Of a DNA stretch of 64,000 bases, positions 17,165-25,380 are shown one piece after another (the first letter of the stretch is position 1; each line of letters starts with the position of its first letter). The notes beneath the pieces were generated by a model. It was not told the origin of the DNA. It ran no database searches and saw only the letters and a list, made by a program, of their open reading frames with translations. Source of the stretch: Paenibacillus tyrphae. GTDB lineage: Bacteria; Bacillota; Bacilli; Paenibacillales; NBRC-103111. Where the stretch lies: positions 1-64,000 of the forward strand of contig NZ_JAMZAW010000024.1 in NCBI RefSeq assembly GCF_024158745.1, in the 5' to 3' direction. Made by a program: the position numbers and the translations under genes.

Positions 17165-19189
17165 ATGGATGGAATAGGCACGCCGGCATGGACGCAGCGC
17201 CTTCGAACCCGGATGCGGGATTGCGATTGGGTGAAGCGGGGGGTGGAGCAGTGGAAAGTGCGGTTAAGCGCTCAAGTGAACCGGCCTCCGGACATTCTGC
17301 TGCTGGGCGGGGGCTGGAGCCACCGCTACATCTGCCCCGATGACGGCGCTGCACTTGTGCGCGTGGACCGGCATCATCACGAATGCCCGTGCTGCCACAG
17401 CATCTGGAGCGGGTCCCCGTGGGACGACGCGGCCGTGGCTGAGGAGCATAACCGCTTCGCGCAGGACGCCCGGCTGGCCGCTGTGGTGTACGCGGCGTCG
17501 GGCGAGTCCGTGTACGCGCAGTGGGCGAAAAGCGTGCTGCTGTTTTACGCCCGGCATTACGACCGCTTCCCGCTCCACGATATTTTCGGCAAGGTTGGTG
17601 AGGAGGCCGGCAAGTACGGGGCGAAAGTCCAAAACCAGACGCTGTCTGAAGCCAGCTGGATTTATCCGCTAGCCCAAGCGTGTACAATCTTACGCCATGC
17701 TTCTATGCTGAGCGCGGGGGAACTGGGCGAAATGGAAGAACGTTTGTTCCGCCCGGTAGTCCGGGTCATCGACCGCAATCCGAGGGACCGCTCCAACTGG
17801 CAGACGTACCATAATGCGGCTCTGGCGGCGATTGCCGAAGCGCTCGGCGACGTGGATCTGCTGAAGCGGGCGCTGAATGACGCGGCGAATGGGTTACATT
17901 TCCAGATGGAAAGCGGCGTCGGCGAAGACGGGTTCTGGTTCGAAGGCGCATGGAGCTACCATTTCTACACGCTTGAAGCGCAGGCGGTGATCGCTTGGGC
18001 CGCCATGGGGTTCGGTGAGAAGCTGTACGAGCATCCGAGGCTGCGTGCGATGTTTGATATTCCGCTGAAGGCGATGCTGCCGGATGGGACGTTTCCCGCC
18101 CTTCACGACTCCAAGGTCGTGGATATTCGTTCTTACGCGCATTTGTATGAATGGGCGTATGCGTTTTATGGCATTGGAGGAGAGATTGTGCGGAGCGGCG
18201 ACCGAGGTTCTTTGTACGGCGTGTTGTTTGGAGCGCCATTGTCGGAGGTGATACCTTCGGGGGAAGGGTGCGCCGAGGGGGCGGATGCAGCAAGCGAGGC
18301 CGCTGCGATTACGGTATTGAGCAAGCCCGGGATGGTCAGCGTGACGTACGGTGCAGACGAAGAGGCACAGGCGCTTCTCGTTGATTACGGGGAGCATGGC
18401 GATTGGCACGGACATTATGACAAGCTGAATCTGCTGTATTACGCAAGGGGCCGCAGTTGGCTAGCCGACGCAGGCATGGTTCCGTACGGACACGAGCTGC
18501 ACAAGGCATGGTATGTGCATACTGTGGCGCATAACACGGTGGCGGTCAACGGCCGCTCCCAGCAGGAAGCCTGCGGCCGGCTGCGCAAGGCGGTGGGCGA
18601 GGCCGGCATTATCCGGGTCGAGGCCGAAGCGGAGGACGCTTACGAAGGTGTCCGGCTGGACCGGCGGCTGACACTGGCCGGCGGGCTGCTGGTGGACGTA
18701 TTTCGGGTGACAGCGGGCGAGCCTTCGACCGTGGACTGGATGATGCATACCCAGGGGAATCCGGTCGAAGCGCCGCACATTCGATATACCGCTGTTTCGG
18801 CGGAGGCGCTGTCGGACACGGACGGGTACCCGCATTTGCGGAAGGTGAGGCGTCTGGAAGGTCTGCCGGACGATTGGATGCTCGAATGGAGCTGGAACGG
18901 AGAAGGCGGGGAAGACGAGCGGCTGCAGGTTTACGCCTTGGCCGAGCCGAGGGACGCCAGCGTCTATTTGGCCGAATCGCCATTCATGCCCCCCGTTCAA
19001 GTTCGCAGCGCCTGCATTCGCAGGGTGCCGTCGTGTACTCGGGCGGCGTTTGTTACGGTCTTCCGGGCTTGCCGGAAAGGCGATGCCCCGCTCTCGCTCC
19101 GGCTGATCGGCGATCCGTCGGACGGCGAGGGTCTATTGCTCGAAGTGAGGGACGGAGAGCAGGGCGAGGCGATGCTGTGGACCGTATGA
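17165..19189 (+). CDS. Heparinase II/III-family polysaccharide lyase-like protein
   Basis: A 674-residue protein with an N-terminal alpha-helical (alpha/alpha toroid) half (about 1-350) and a C-terminal beta-sandwich half. The family core is recognisable at about 415-465 (HGDWHGHYDKLNLLYY, then HTVAHNTV). Lyases of this group cut uronic-acid polysaccharides by beta-elimination and leave an unsaturated uronate at the new end. No signal peptide is seen, so it may act on imported oligosaccharides. The next gene, GH88, removes exactly such unsaturated uronates. The exact substrate (glycosaminoglycan, alginate or other) cannot be fixed from sequence. Confidence 0.8.
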   Translation: MDGIGTPAWTQRLRTRMRDCDWVKRGVEQWKVRLSAQVNRPPDILLLGGGWSHRYICPDDGAALVRVDRHHHECPCCHSIWSGSPWDDAAVAEEHNRFAQDARLAAVVYAASGESVYAQWAKSVLLFYARHYDRFPLHDIFGKVGEEAGKYGAKVQNQTLSEASWIYPLAQACTILRHASMLSAGELGEMEERLFRPVVRVIDRNPRDRSNWQTYHNAALAAIAEALGDVDLLKRALNDAANGLHFQMESGVGEDGFWFEGAWSYHFYTLEAQAVIAWAAMGFGEKLYEHPRLRAMFDIPLKAMLPDGTFPALHDSKVVDIRSYAHLYEWAYAFYGIGGEIVRSGDRGSLYGVLFGAPLSEVIPSGEGCAEGADAASEAAAITVLSKPGMVSVTYGADEEAQALLVDYGEHGDWHGHYDKLNLLYYARGRSWLADAGMVPYGHELHKAWYVHTVAHNTVAVNGRSQQEACGRLRKAVGEAGIIRVEAEAEDAYEGVRLDRRLTLAGGLLVDVFRVTAGEPSTVDWMMHTQGNPVEAPHIRYTAVSAEALSDTDGYPHLRKVRRLEGLPDDWMLEWSWNGEGGEDERLQVYALAEPRDASVYLAESPFMPPVQVRSACIRRVPSCTRAAFVTVFRACRKGDAPLSLRLIGDPSDGEGLLLEVRDGEQGEAMLWTV

Positions 19190-19232
19190 GCCCGTTTTAA
19201 GTTGGAAACGCAAGAAGAATGAGGAGGCTGCT

Positions 19233-20420
19233 ATGAAACAAGTCGTCGACGAAGGGCTGAAAGCCCGGCATCGCTACGCGGAACCGCCTGCGGCGCAGCG
19301 GGACGATTGGGAGCGCGCCGTACAATACGTGCTGGCGCAAATTGACCGCAATCTGGGGACGTTCGCGCTGCAATTTCCGTCGCCTGCAAGCGAGGGGAAT
19401 GTGTACCAGCCGATCGGCAATACCGAGTGGACGTCCTCCTTTTGGACGGGAATGCTGTGGCTGGCCTACGAGATGACCGGTCACGACCGTTACCGCCGGG
19501 CGGCGGAAGCGCAGCTCGACAGCTACCGGGAAAGGGTCGAGCGAAGAATCGCAACGGAGACGCACGACCTCGGCTTCTTGTACTCGCTGTCCTGCGTAGC
19601 GGCCTATAAGTTGACCGGCAGCGAACAGGCCAAGGACACGGCGCTTCAAGCCGCCGATTTGCTGATCGGGCGTTATTTTGAGAAGGCGGGCATCATTCAG
19701 GCATGGGGCAATTTAAACCAGCCGAACCAGCGCGGGCGGATGATTATCGATTGCCTTATGAATTTGCCCTTGCTGTATTGGGCAACGGAGACGACGGACA
19801 ATCCGGAATACCGCCGGATCGCCATCCATCATGCCACACAAGCGGCGGCACATATCATCCGCGAAGATGCTTCAAGCTATCATACGTTCTACATGGACGT
19901 GGATACGGGACAGCCGAAATACGGCAAGACGTCGCAAGGCTTCTCCGACGATTCGTGCTGGTCGCGCGGGCAGGCGTGGGCCATTTACGGTTTTCCGCTC
20001 AGCTACAACTATACACGGGATCATTCGTATCTCGCTATCGCGCAAAAGACGGCCAACTACTATTTAAACCGGCTGCCCGACGATTCGGTGTGTTATTGGG
20101 ATCTGATCTTTACGGACGGGCCGGAGGAGCGGGACAGCTCGGCGGCGGCCATTGCCGCTTGCGGCTTGCTCGAATTAGCCAAGCATCTGCCATTGTCTAA
20201 CGAATACAAGCGGGCCTACGAGAATGCCGCTCTGGGGATGCTGGACTCGCTGGCGCGGCGGTATACGACAGCCGGGGTTCCGCATTCGAACGGCATCCTG
20301 CTTCATGCGGTGTACGGCAAGCCTCTGGGCAACGGGATCGACGAATGCTGCATCTGGGGCGATTATTACTATTTCGAAGGGCTTGTCCGGGTATTGAAAG
20401 ACTGGAATCTATATTGGTAG
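19233..20420 (+). CDS. GH88 unsaturated glucuronyl hydrolase
   Basis: A 395-residue alpha/alpha-barrel enzyme. Asp112 in THDLGF and Asp173 in MIIDCLMNLPLL correspond to the two catalytic aspartates of Bacillus unsaturated glucuronyl hydrolase. It would hydrate and release the 4,5-unsaturated uronic acid produced by a polysaccharide lyase. No signal peptide, so cytoplasmic. It directly follows the heparinase-like gene (43-bp gap), forming a lyase-hydrolase pair. Confidence 0.9.
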   Translation: MKQVVDEGLKARHRYAEPPAAQRDDWERAVQYVLAQIDRNLGTFALQFPSPASEGNVYQPIGNTEWTSSFWTGMLWLAYEMTGHDRYRRAAEAQLDSYRERVERRIATETHDLGFLYSLSCVAAYKLTGSEQAKDTALQAADLLIGRYFEKAGIIQAWGNLNQPNQRGRMIIDCLMNLPLLYWATETTDNPEYRRIAIHHATQAAAHIIREDASSYHTFYMDVDTGQPKYGKTSQGFSDDSCWSRGQAWAIYGFPLSYNYTRDHSYLAIAQKTANYYLNRLPDDSVCYWDLIFTDGPEERDSSAAAIAACGLLELAKHLPLSNEYKRAYENAALGMLDSLARRYTTAGVPHSNGILLHAVYGKPLGNGIDECCIWGDYYYFEGLVRVLKDWNLYW

Positions 20421-20440
20421 AAGCGAGAGGTAGATGCGCG

Positions 20441-22120
20441 ATGACGGTGACAAGCGGTGAGGACAAAATCAAATGGTGGAAGGACGCCAAATTCGGCATG
20501 TTTATCCACTGGGGCTTATATGCGGCTTTGGGCCGGGGCGAGTGGGTCATGTACGAATTGAACATTCCGGTTCGCGATTACGAGCGGCTTGCGGAGACGT
20601 TCAATCCCGTTCGCTTTAACGCCAAGACATGGGTAGGGCTGGCTAAAGCGGCAGGCATGAAATATATCGTCATCACGGCGAAGCATCATGACGGGTTCGC
20701 CATGTTCCGTTCGCAGGCGGAGCCGTTCAACATTGCAGACGCTACGCCGTTCGGGCGCGACCCGTTGCAGGAGCTGGCCGAGGAATGCCGTGAGCAGGGC
20801 ATTGTGCTGTGCTTCTATTATTCCCACGTCATTGATTGGCATCATCCGCATGCCGTACACAACAAATATAACAACGTGTGGGACTATGATACGGACTCGA
20901 AGCATTTTCCGACGTATTGGAACGGGCTGGCCAAGCCTCAAATCCGTGAGCTGCTTACGCAGTACGGACCTGTCGGTCTGCTCTGGTTCGATACGGCGGG
21001 CGGGCTGTCAAAAGAGGATAGCGAGGAGCTCGTGGAGCTTGTGCGAAGCCTCCAGCCGGACTGCCTGATCAACAGCCGGGTTAGTCATTACCCGGGCATG
21101 GGGGACTACCAGTCGAAGGGCGATAATGAAATTCCGATGTACGGCGAAGACTCCCGCGCATGGGAGACGCCGATGACATTGAACCAATCGTGGGGCTTCA
21201 GCACGAAGGACCAGGTCTGGAAACAGCCGGAAGCCATCATCCGGAAGCTGGTTCATATTGTAAGCAAGGGCGGCAACCTTTTGCTCAACGTTGGTCCGGA
21301 CGCCGGAGGACTGATCCCGGATTTGTCCGCCGAAAGGCTGCGCGAGGTGGGCGCTTGGCTGAGCGTTCATGGGGAAGCGGTGTACGGCGCGGCGGCCAGT
21401 CCTTTTCCGTACGAGATGGAATGGGGCTCCGTTACCGTGAAGCCCGGCCGCGTCTACCTGCATCTGACAAGCGACGACTGGCGGAAAGAACTGCGCTTGT
21501 ACGGGCTCAAAAACAAAATCAAACAAGCTTATGTGCTAAGCGATGCAAGCCGAACGCCGCTTGTGACCGCACAAAACTATGATGCCGGAATGGATCACCA
21601 CACGATGGCGATCAGACTGCCGGACGAGCCGGCCAATGATTGCATGACGGTCATCGCCGTTGACATCGAAGGAGAGCTTTCCGTCGATATGCGTTTGAGC
21701 CAGCAGCCGTCCGGTCATGTGAAGCTCGAATGGGCCAACGGCCGTATCGATGCGGAAGCGAAAACGGTAGAGTGGAGCTTTCAAATCGTCGCTCCAGGCA
21801 CCTTCGATCTTGAGCTTGTTTGTTTTCAGAAGGAAGGCGCTTCATGGGATGAGGCGTTTCGGGAAGGAATCGAAGCGGCTTCCGGGAACCGGCGGTTCAC
21901 GGCGCAGCCGAAGCCGGACCAGGTGGTCAAAAATTCCACGGCCTGCCAGCACCCGTACAGCGAAGTCCATTCGCATCTGGGAACGATCGTCTTCGACCGG
22001 CCGGGCACATGCACGCTTTCGCTTCGCTCTGCGCTGATCCGCCCCAAATCCGGATTCACGGAAATATGGCAGGCCGATCCGGTGAAGCTGCGGGCCGTGA
22101 AGCTGATCAAGCGGCAGTAG
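20441..22120 (+). CDS. GH29 alpha-L-fucosidase
   Basis: A 559-residue GH29 enzyme. The N-terminal barrel has KFGMFIHWG (about 17-25), the TAKHHDGFAMF substrate-site segment (about 79-89) and LLWFDTAGG, with Asp184 as probable nucleophile. The C-terminal part is a beta domain. No signal peptide, so it probably removes fucose from imported oligosaccharides. I chose the ATG at 20441, just downstream of GCGAGAGG; an upstream in-frame start at 20345 would overlap the GH88 gene by 76 bases. The gene implies that the polymer handled by this locus is fucosylated. Confidence 0.9.
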   Translation: MTVTSGEDKIKWWKDAKFGMFIHWGLYAALGRGEWVMYELNIPVRDYERLAETFNPVRFNAKTWVGLAKAAGMKYIVITAKHHDGFAMFRSQAEPFNIADATPFGRDPLQELAEECREQGIVLCFYYSHVIDWHHPHAVHNKYNNVWDYDTDSKHFPTYWNGLAKPQIRELLTQYGPVGLLWFDTAGGLSKEDSEELVELVRSLQPDCLINSRVSHYPGMGDYQSKGDNEIPMYGEDSRAWETPMTLNQSWGFSTKDQVWKQPEAIIRKLVHIVSKGGNLLLNVGPDAGGLIPDLSAERLREVGAWLSVHGEAVYGAAASPFPYEMEWGSVTVKPGRVYLHLTSDDWRKELRLYGLKNKIKQAYVLSDASRTPLVTAQNYDAGMDHHTMAIRLPDEPANDCMTVIAVDIEGELSVDMRLSQQPSGHVKLEWANGRIDAEAKTVEWSFQIVAPGTFDLELVCFQKEGASWDEAFREGIEAASGNRRFTAQPKPDQVVKNSTACQHPYSEVHSHLGTIVFDRPGTCTLSLRSALIRPKSGFTEIWQADPVKLRAVKLIKRQ

Positions 22121-22176
22121 CCTGTCCACCATGAAAAAGCTGCTTTTATTGAAGGCATGCCATTGGAGGCTCATAC

Positions 22177-22747
22177 ATGAAACCACTTACTGCGATATTG
22201 ATTGGCGCCGGCGCGAGAGGGGCGCACAGCTACGCGCCCTACGCAACTGATTATCCTCACGAGCTGAAGTTCGTGGCGGTGGCCGAATCGAATCCGCTGC
22301 GAAGAGAAAAGTTTGCGCAAGCGCACGGACTTCCCTCTGAGCGATGCTATGCTTCATGGGAACAACTGCTGGAGGAGCCGCGGCTGGCGGATATTGCGAT
22401 CATCTGCACGCAGGACCGGATGCATTACGAACCGACGCTGCGGGCTTTGGCGGCCAAATACCACGTGCTTTTGGAAAAGCCGATGTCGCCGAGTCCCAAG
22501 GAATGCGTCGAAATGGAGCAGGCGGCGCGGGAGAACGACCATTATGCGCAGTTTCCTTCACGAAGTGCGGCATTAAAATGTCGGCTACTGGCATATGGCC
22601 CACAGCTACGGCGGGGGAGAAAGCTTGACGTCGGCCTCTGCATCCGTCAGGAGCCATCTCATGGCGTTCGCGGCGGAGGAGTCGAGGCTCCGTCAAGGTC
22701 AATCGATTGAGCTTGACGCCTACTACAAGCAATGGATTCGATCGTAA
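22177..22747 (+). pseudogene. Decayed Gfo/Idh/MocA-family oxidoreductase
   Basis: Residues 1-120 of the first frame are a normal NAD(P)-binding Rossmann start (AILIGAGARG) with the ICTQDRMHYEP and LLEKPMSPS segments. After about 22545 the frame loses family character. Another frame then carries NVGYWHMAHSY (about 22578-22610) and a C-terminal SVRSHLMAFAAEESR, ending at TAA 22745-22747. The family is normally about 350-430 residues; here roughly half is missing and the parts lie in different frames, so the gene has suffered internal deletion or rearrangement. It is the last gene of the polysaccharide locus. A sequencing error alone would not explain the lost length. Confidence 0.75.
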
Positions 22748-22766
22748 GTTTTGTTCGAGCTTAGGT

Positions 22767-22815
22767 GGCAAAAGGCCAAGCCTCTGGCGGTTATCCGTTG
22801 GCTTGGCCTTTTGTC
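22767..22815. terminator. Bidirectional terminator
   Basis: A perfect 16-bp inverted repeat, GGCAAAAGGCCAAGCC / GGCTTGGCCTTTTGCC-like (22767-22782, 22800-22815, one end mismatch), lies between the convergent pseudogene and the HEAT-repeat gene. Confidence 0.75.
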
Positions 22816-22817
22816 GT

Positions 22818-24014
22818 TCATGCATTCTCGTTACGTCGGGCCATCTGCTGCCAGACCGATCCGACGGCCGCCTGGCCGCCCTCGATACGCTCCAGCGCCA
22901 TGCGCACCTGCATCCGCACTTCAAACTCCGGGTCGTCCTGGGCTGCTCGCAGGGCTTGTATTGCTCCTTCATCGCCTACTTCATAAAGGAAGCGGGCTGC
23001 CCGCCAGCGCACCAGCTTATTGGAGTCCTGCAAAGCTCCGATCATCGCATTCTGTGCGGCGGGATCCCCAATATCCGACAGCGTGTCCCCTGCGGTCCGG
23101 CGGACGGAGGAGGAAGAGTCCAGCAAAGCACGGTACAGGTAGGGAAGCACATGCGGCTCTTTCAAATCTCCCAAATAGACGGTAGCCAAGCGCCGGACCG
23201 TCGAACGTTCGTCTTCCAGACCTTTGAGCAGCAGCGGGAGCGTTTCCTCGGAGGGCTTGATCTGCTCCAGCGCCGCATACCGCTGCTTCCAATCGGGGTC
23301 CTGCAGCTTTCGCTCGGTTTCCTCATAGCTCAGCGTCGGACGGCCGGAAGCCGCCAGCTCCTTTGCGTCGCCTTGAGCCGGACCTTGCTCGGCTTGGGCG
23401 ATCAACCGTTCGAGCTGCTCGTCGCTGTAGGCGGCGTCCAGCTCTTGAACGACTTCGTCCAAGACGTCCTGAAGCTCGCCGTAGCGCGTATCCCAATCGT
23501 CCAGGGAACGCTCTTTGATCAGGTTTGGCGCGGCTGCCGCCCCGCGGATGGCAGCGTCGCTAAACCGTTGGGGCAAGGCAGCCCGCCGTTCTTCCGCGCC
23601 ATTCGTTACCCGGACCTGCAGCGGAATGCCGCGAAAATGCTGCAGAAGCACCTTGACTTCGCCGAATGTCGCGTCGGTTGTTTCCGCCGGGCTGTCCGGG
23701 GAAGCGGGCTTTTGTGAGGCTGCTTCCGCCTGGTTTTGCGCTGCGCCGGACGGCGCGACGCCCAGGATGTCCCGGACTTCAGCGAGAATGTGCTGCCAGT
23801 CTCCTTTGGCTATCCGGTCCAGGGCGATAAAATCCGCCGCGCGGTATAAGCTTTTGACGCCATCAATGGCAAGCAGCTGCTGAAGCTGAGGATCTGCCAG
23901 TTGGCCGGCTTGCTCGCGGTTGAACGTTTCGCGAACGTCTTTTGGCAAGGAAGTATCCAAATTGATTTTCATGGTATTTGGGCTGGGTGTCGGTTCGATC
24001 GAGAGAATAGGCAT
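22818..24014 (-). CDS. cvfC: CvfC-like protein: Nfu/NifU N-terminal domain plus HEAT repeats
   Basis: A 398-residue protein. Residues about 1-90 resemble the NifU/Nfu N-terminal domain (SIEPTPSPNTMKINLD start, then EVRDILG). A Glu/Ala/Pro-rich linker follows, and from about 210 there are repeated two-helix HEAT units (for example RRLATVYLGDLKEPHVLPYL). This arrangement matches the family annotated as conserved virulence factor C in staphylococci. The cysteine-bearing catalytic Nfu domain is absent, so iron-sulphur transfer is not implied. AGGAGG lies seven bases before the ATG. Function is probably protein-protein scaffolding; details unknown. Confidence 0.8.
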   Translation of the reverse strand: MPILSIEPTPSPNTMKINLDTSLPKDVRETFNREQAGQLADPQLQQLLAIDGVKSLYRAADFIALDRIAKGDWQHILAEVRDILGVAPSGAAQNQAEAASQKPASPDSPAETTDATFGEVKVLLQHFRGIPLQVRVTNGAEERRAALPQRFSDAAIRGAAAAPNLIKERSLDDWDTRYGELQDVLDEVVQELDAAYSDEQLERLIAQAEQGPAQGDAKELAASGRPTLSYEETERKLQDPDWKQRYAALEQIKPSEETLPLLLKGLEDERSTVRRLATVYLGDLKEPHVLPYLYRALLDSSSSVRRTAGDTLSDIGDPAAQNAMIGALQDSNKLVRWRAARFLYEVGDEGAIQALRAAQDDPEFEVRMQVRMALERIEGGQAAVGSVWQQMARRNENA

Positions 24015-24075
24015 CGGTCATACCTCCTGTCTGCCTGGTTGTTTGGATTTTGGCATTTTCCGTTCGGGTCGGTAT

Positions 24076-24597
24076 TTATGACTGCGCCGCGAGATACCGT
24101 TCTTGGATGACTCGAACGTGATGAAGCTCGTGTCCCGCGATAATATAGGCCAGTGCTCGCACGGATGTATTACAGCCGGCCGCCGTTCCTTGGCGCAGCC
24201 AGACTTCCGGAGACAAGCCCGCAAGCAGGGCCAGCGTCGCCTGCCGGACTGCCATGAATTCTTCCGTCAGAGAAGTAAGCGGCCGGTCGTCGAAATTTGC
24301 ACCGGAAACGTAGAGATGCTCGTCCATAGAAGGGAACGGGGTCTGATCGCCACGTGCAATGCACAGCAATCGGTAGCTTAAGACCCGCTCGGTATCCGTG
24401 ACGTGGCCGAGCACTTCTTTCAAACTCCATTTGCCTTCGGCATAACGGAAGAGAGCTTGTTCCTCGGTTAGCGAATGGAGCAACTCGGTCGTTGCTTTCA
24501 GTTGAGTGCGGAGCTGTTCCTGAACATCCCCATCGGGAACCTGTGCAATATACTCCTGATAATGCGCTCCATATTCAGTCGTTTCTGGTCTGTTCAT
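24076..24597 (-). CDS. DinB-family protein
   Basis: A 173-residue four-helix-bundle protein of the DinB/YfiT superfamily. Probable metal-ligand histidines lie in LKEVLGHVTDTE (about residue 60) and GHELHHVRVIQERYL near the C-terminus. Many members are metal-dependent thiol-S-transferases using bacillithiol. Whether this one is cannot be told from sequence. It is followed by CvfC and preceded by the gmk-like gene, all minus strand but with a terminator before it. Confidence 0.85.
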   Translation of the reverse strand: MNRPETTEYGAHYQEYIAQVPDGDVQEQLRTQLKATTELLHSLTEEQALFRYAEGKWSLKEVLGHVTDTERVLSYRLLCIARGDQTPFPSMDEHLYVSGANFDDRPLTSLTEEFMAVRQATLALLAGLSPEVWLRQGTAAGCNTSVRALAYIIAGHELHHVRVIQERYLAAQS

Positions 24598-24625
24598 CGT
24601 TCGGCTGCTCTCCTCCGGATTGAAT

Positions 24626-24662
24626 AAAAAGGACCGACGCTCTCGAAAGAGCAGGCCGGTCT
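24626..24662 (-). terminator. Terminator of the guanylate-kinase-like gene
   Basis: On the minus strand GACCG...GCTCT-TTCG-AGAGC...CGGTCC folds into a stem followed by TTTTTATT. It separates the gmk-like gene from dinB. Confidence 0.75.
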
Positions 24663-24690
24663 CTTGTCAGCATTAGCTTGGGTGTAACTC

Positions 24691-25281
24691 TTAATCCAGG
24701 TCAAGCAGATTGCGGTGCAGGTAGTTGTCGTCCAACGCTTTGGTCAGATCAAAGACGGTGTGTGCCAGATCCAAATTTTCGAACGTGTGCTCACAGGAGT
24801 CTTTATACGCCATTTCTTCCTCGTAATGCGACATATAGCGGTCAATCAGATCGGGGGAATCCCCGCGCTCCTTCTCGCGGCGCTTGACCGTCTCCCGATC
24901 GGCGTAGATGAAGATTCGCACGGCTCGATCGCTGTACAGGGACTTCAGGGTTTCCGCGCCTTGACGGTTCAAAATCAAGTAGACAGCCCCGTGCTTTTGG
25001 ACCATGTCGGCTACGTCGGATTCTTTGACCCCATACCGGTTCCCGTCCAATTCGATCACTTCGATGAACTCCTGGTTTGCTTCGGCTTCCTCAAATTGCT
25101 TCCGAGTGACGAAGTGGTAATCTTGCCCGTCGACCTCCGAAGAGCGGGGAGGGCGGGTCGTGTACGAAATTACCTGTTTGATGCCGAGCGTGCTGCCGGA
25201 CATCTGAGCGATGGTTCGGCGACCGGCTCCATTCGGACCCGTGAATACAAAAATAAGTTCCTTGTCTTTCAGTTCGTACAT
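24691..25281 (-). CDS. Guanylate-kinase-like protein with altered P-loop
   Basis: A 196-residue protein with the guanylate kinase fold. GMP-site features are preserved: SYTTRPPRSSEVDGQDYHFV (residues about 39-58) and the following EFIEVIELDGNRYG. However, the Walker A loop reads GPNGAGRRT (residues 15-23), so the lysine normally in GxxGxGK(G/S)T is replaced by Arg21, and Arg22 follows. The late region is acidic. In normal guanylate kinase that lysine binds ATP phosphates, so this paralogue may be inactive, slow or non-enzymatic. The true gmk is expected elsewhere. AAAGGAGGG precedes the ATG. Single-gene unit. Confidence 0.8.
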   Translation of the reverse strand: MYELKDKELIFVFTGPNGAGRRTIAQMSGSTLGIKQVISYTTRPPRSSEVDGQDYHFVTRKQFEEAEANQEFIEVIELDGNRYGVKESDVADMVQKHGAVYLILNRQGAETLKSLYSDRAVRIFIYADRETVKRREKERGDSPDLIDRYMSHYEEEMAYKDSCEHTFENLDLAHTVFDLTKALDDNYLHRNLLDLD

Positions 25282-25380
25282 AGAAACCCTCCTTTATTTG
25301 GGAAGTACAGTTCCTTGCCGAGTGCTATCCTTTATTTTACATGGTTTCTCAGACGAGGTAAAGATGCTCTTGAAAGCGTT

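Noticed and set aside
22707..23717. 336-codon plus-strand frame after the pseudogene
   Set aside because: Antisense to the HEAT-repeat protein and crosses a strong bidirectional terminator.
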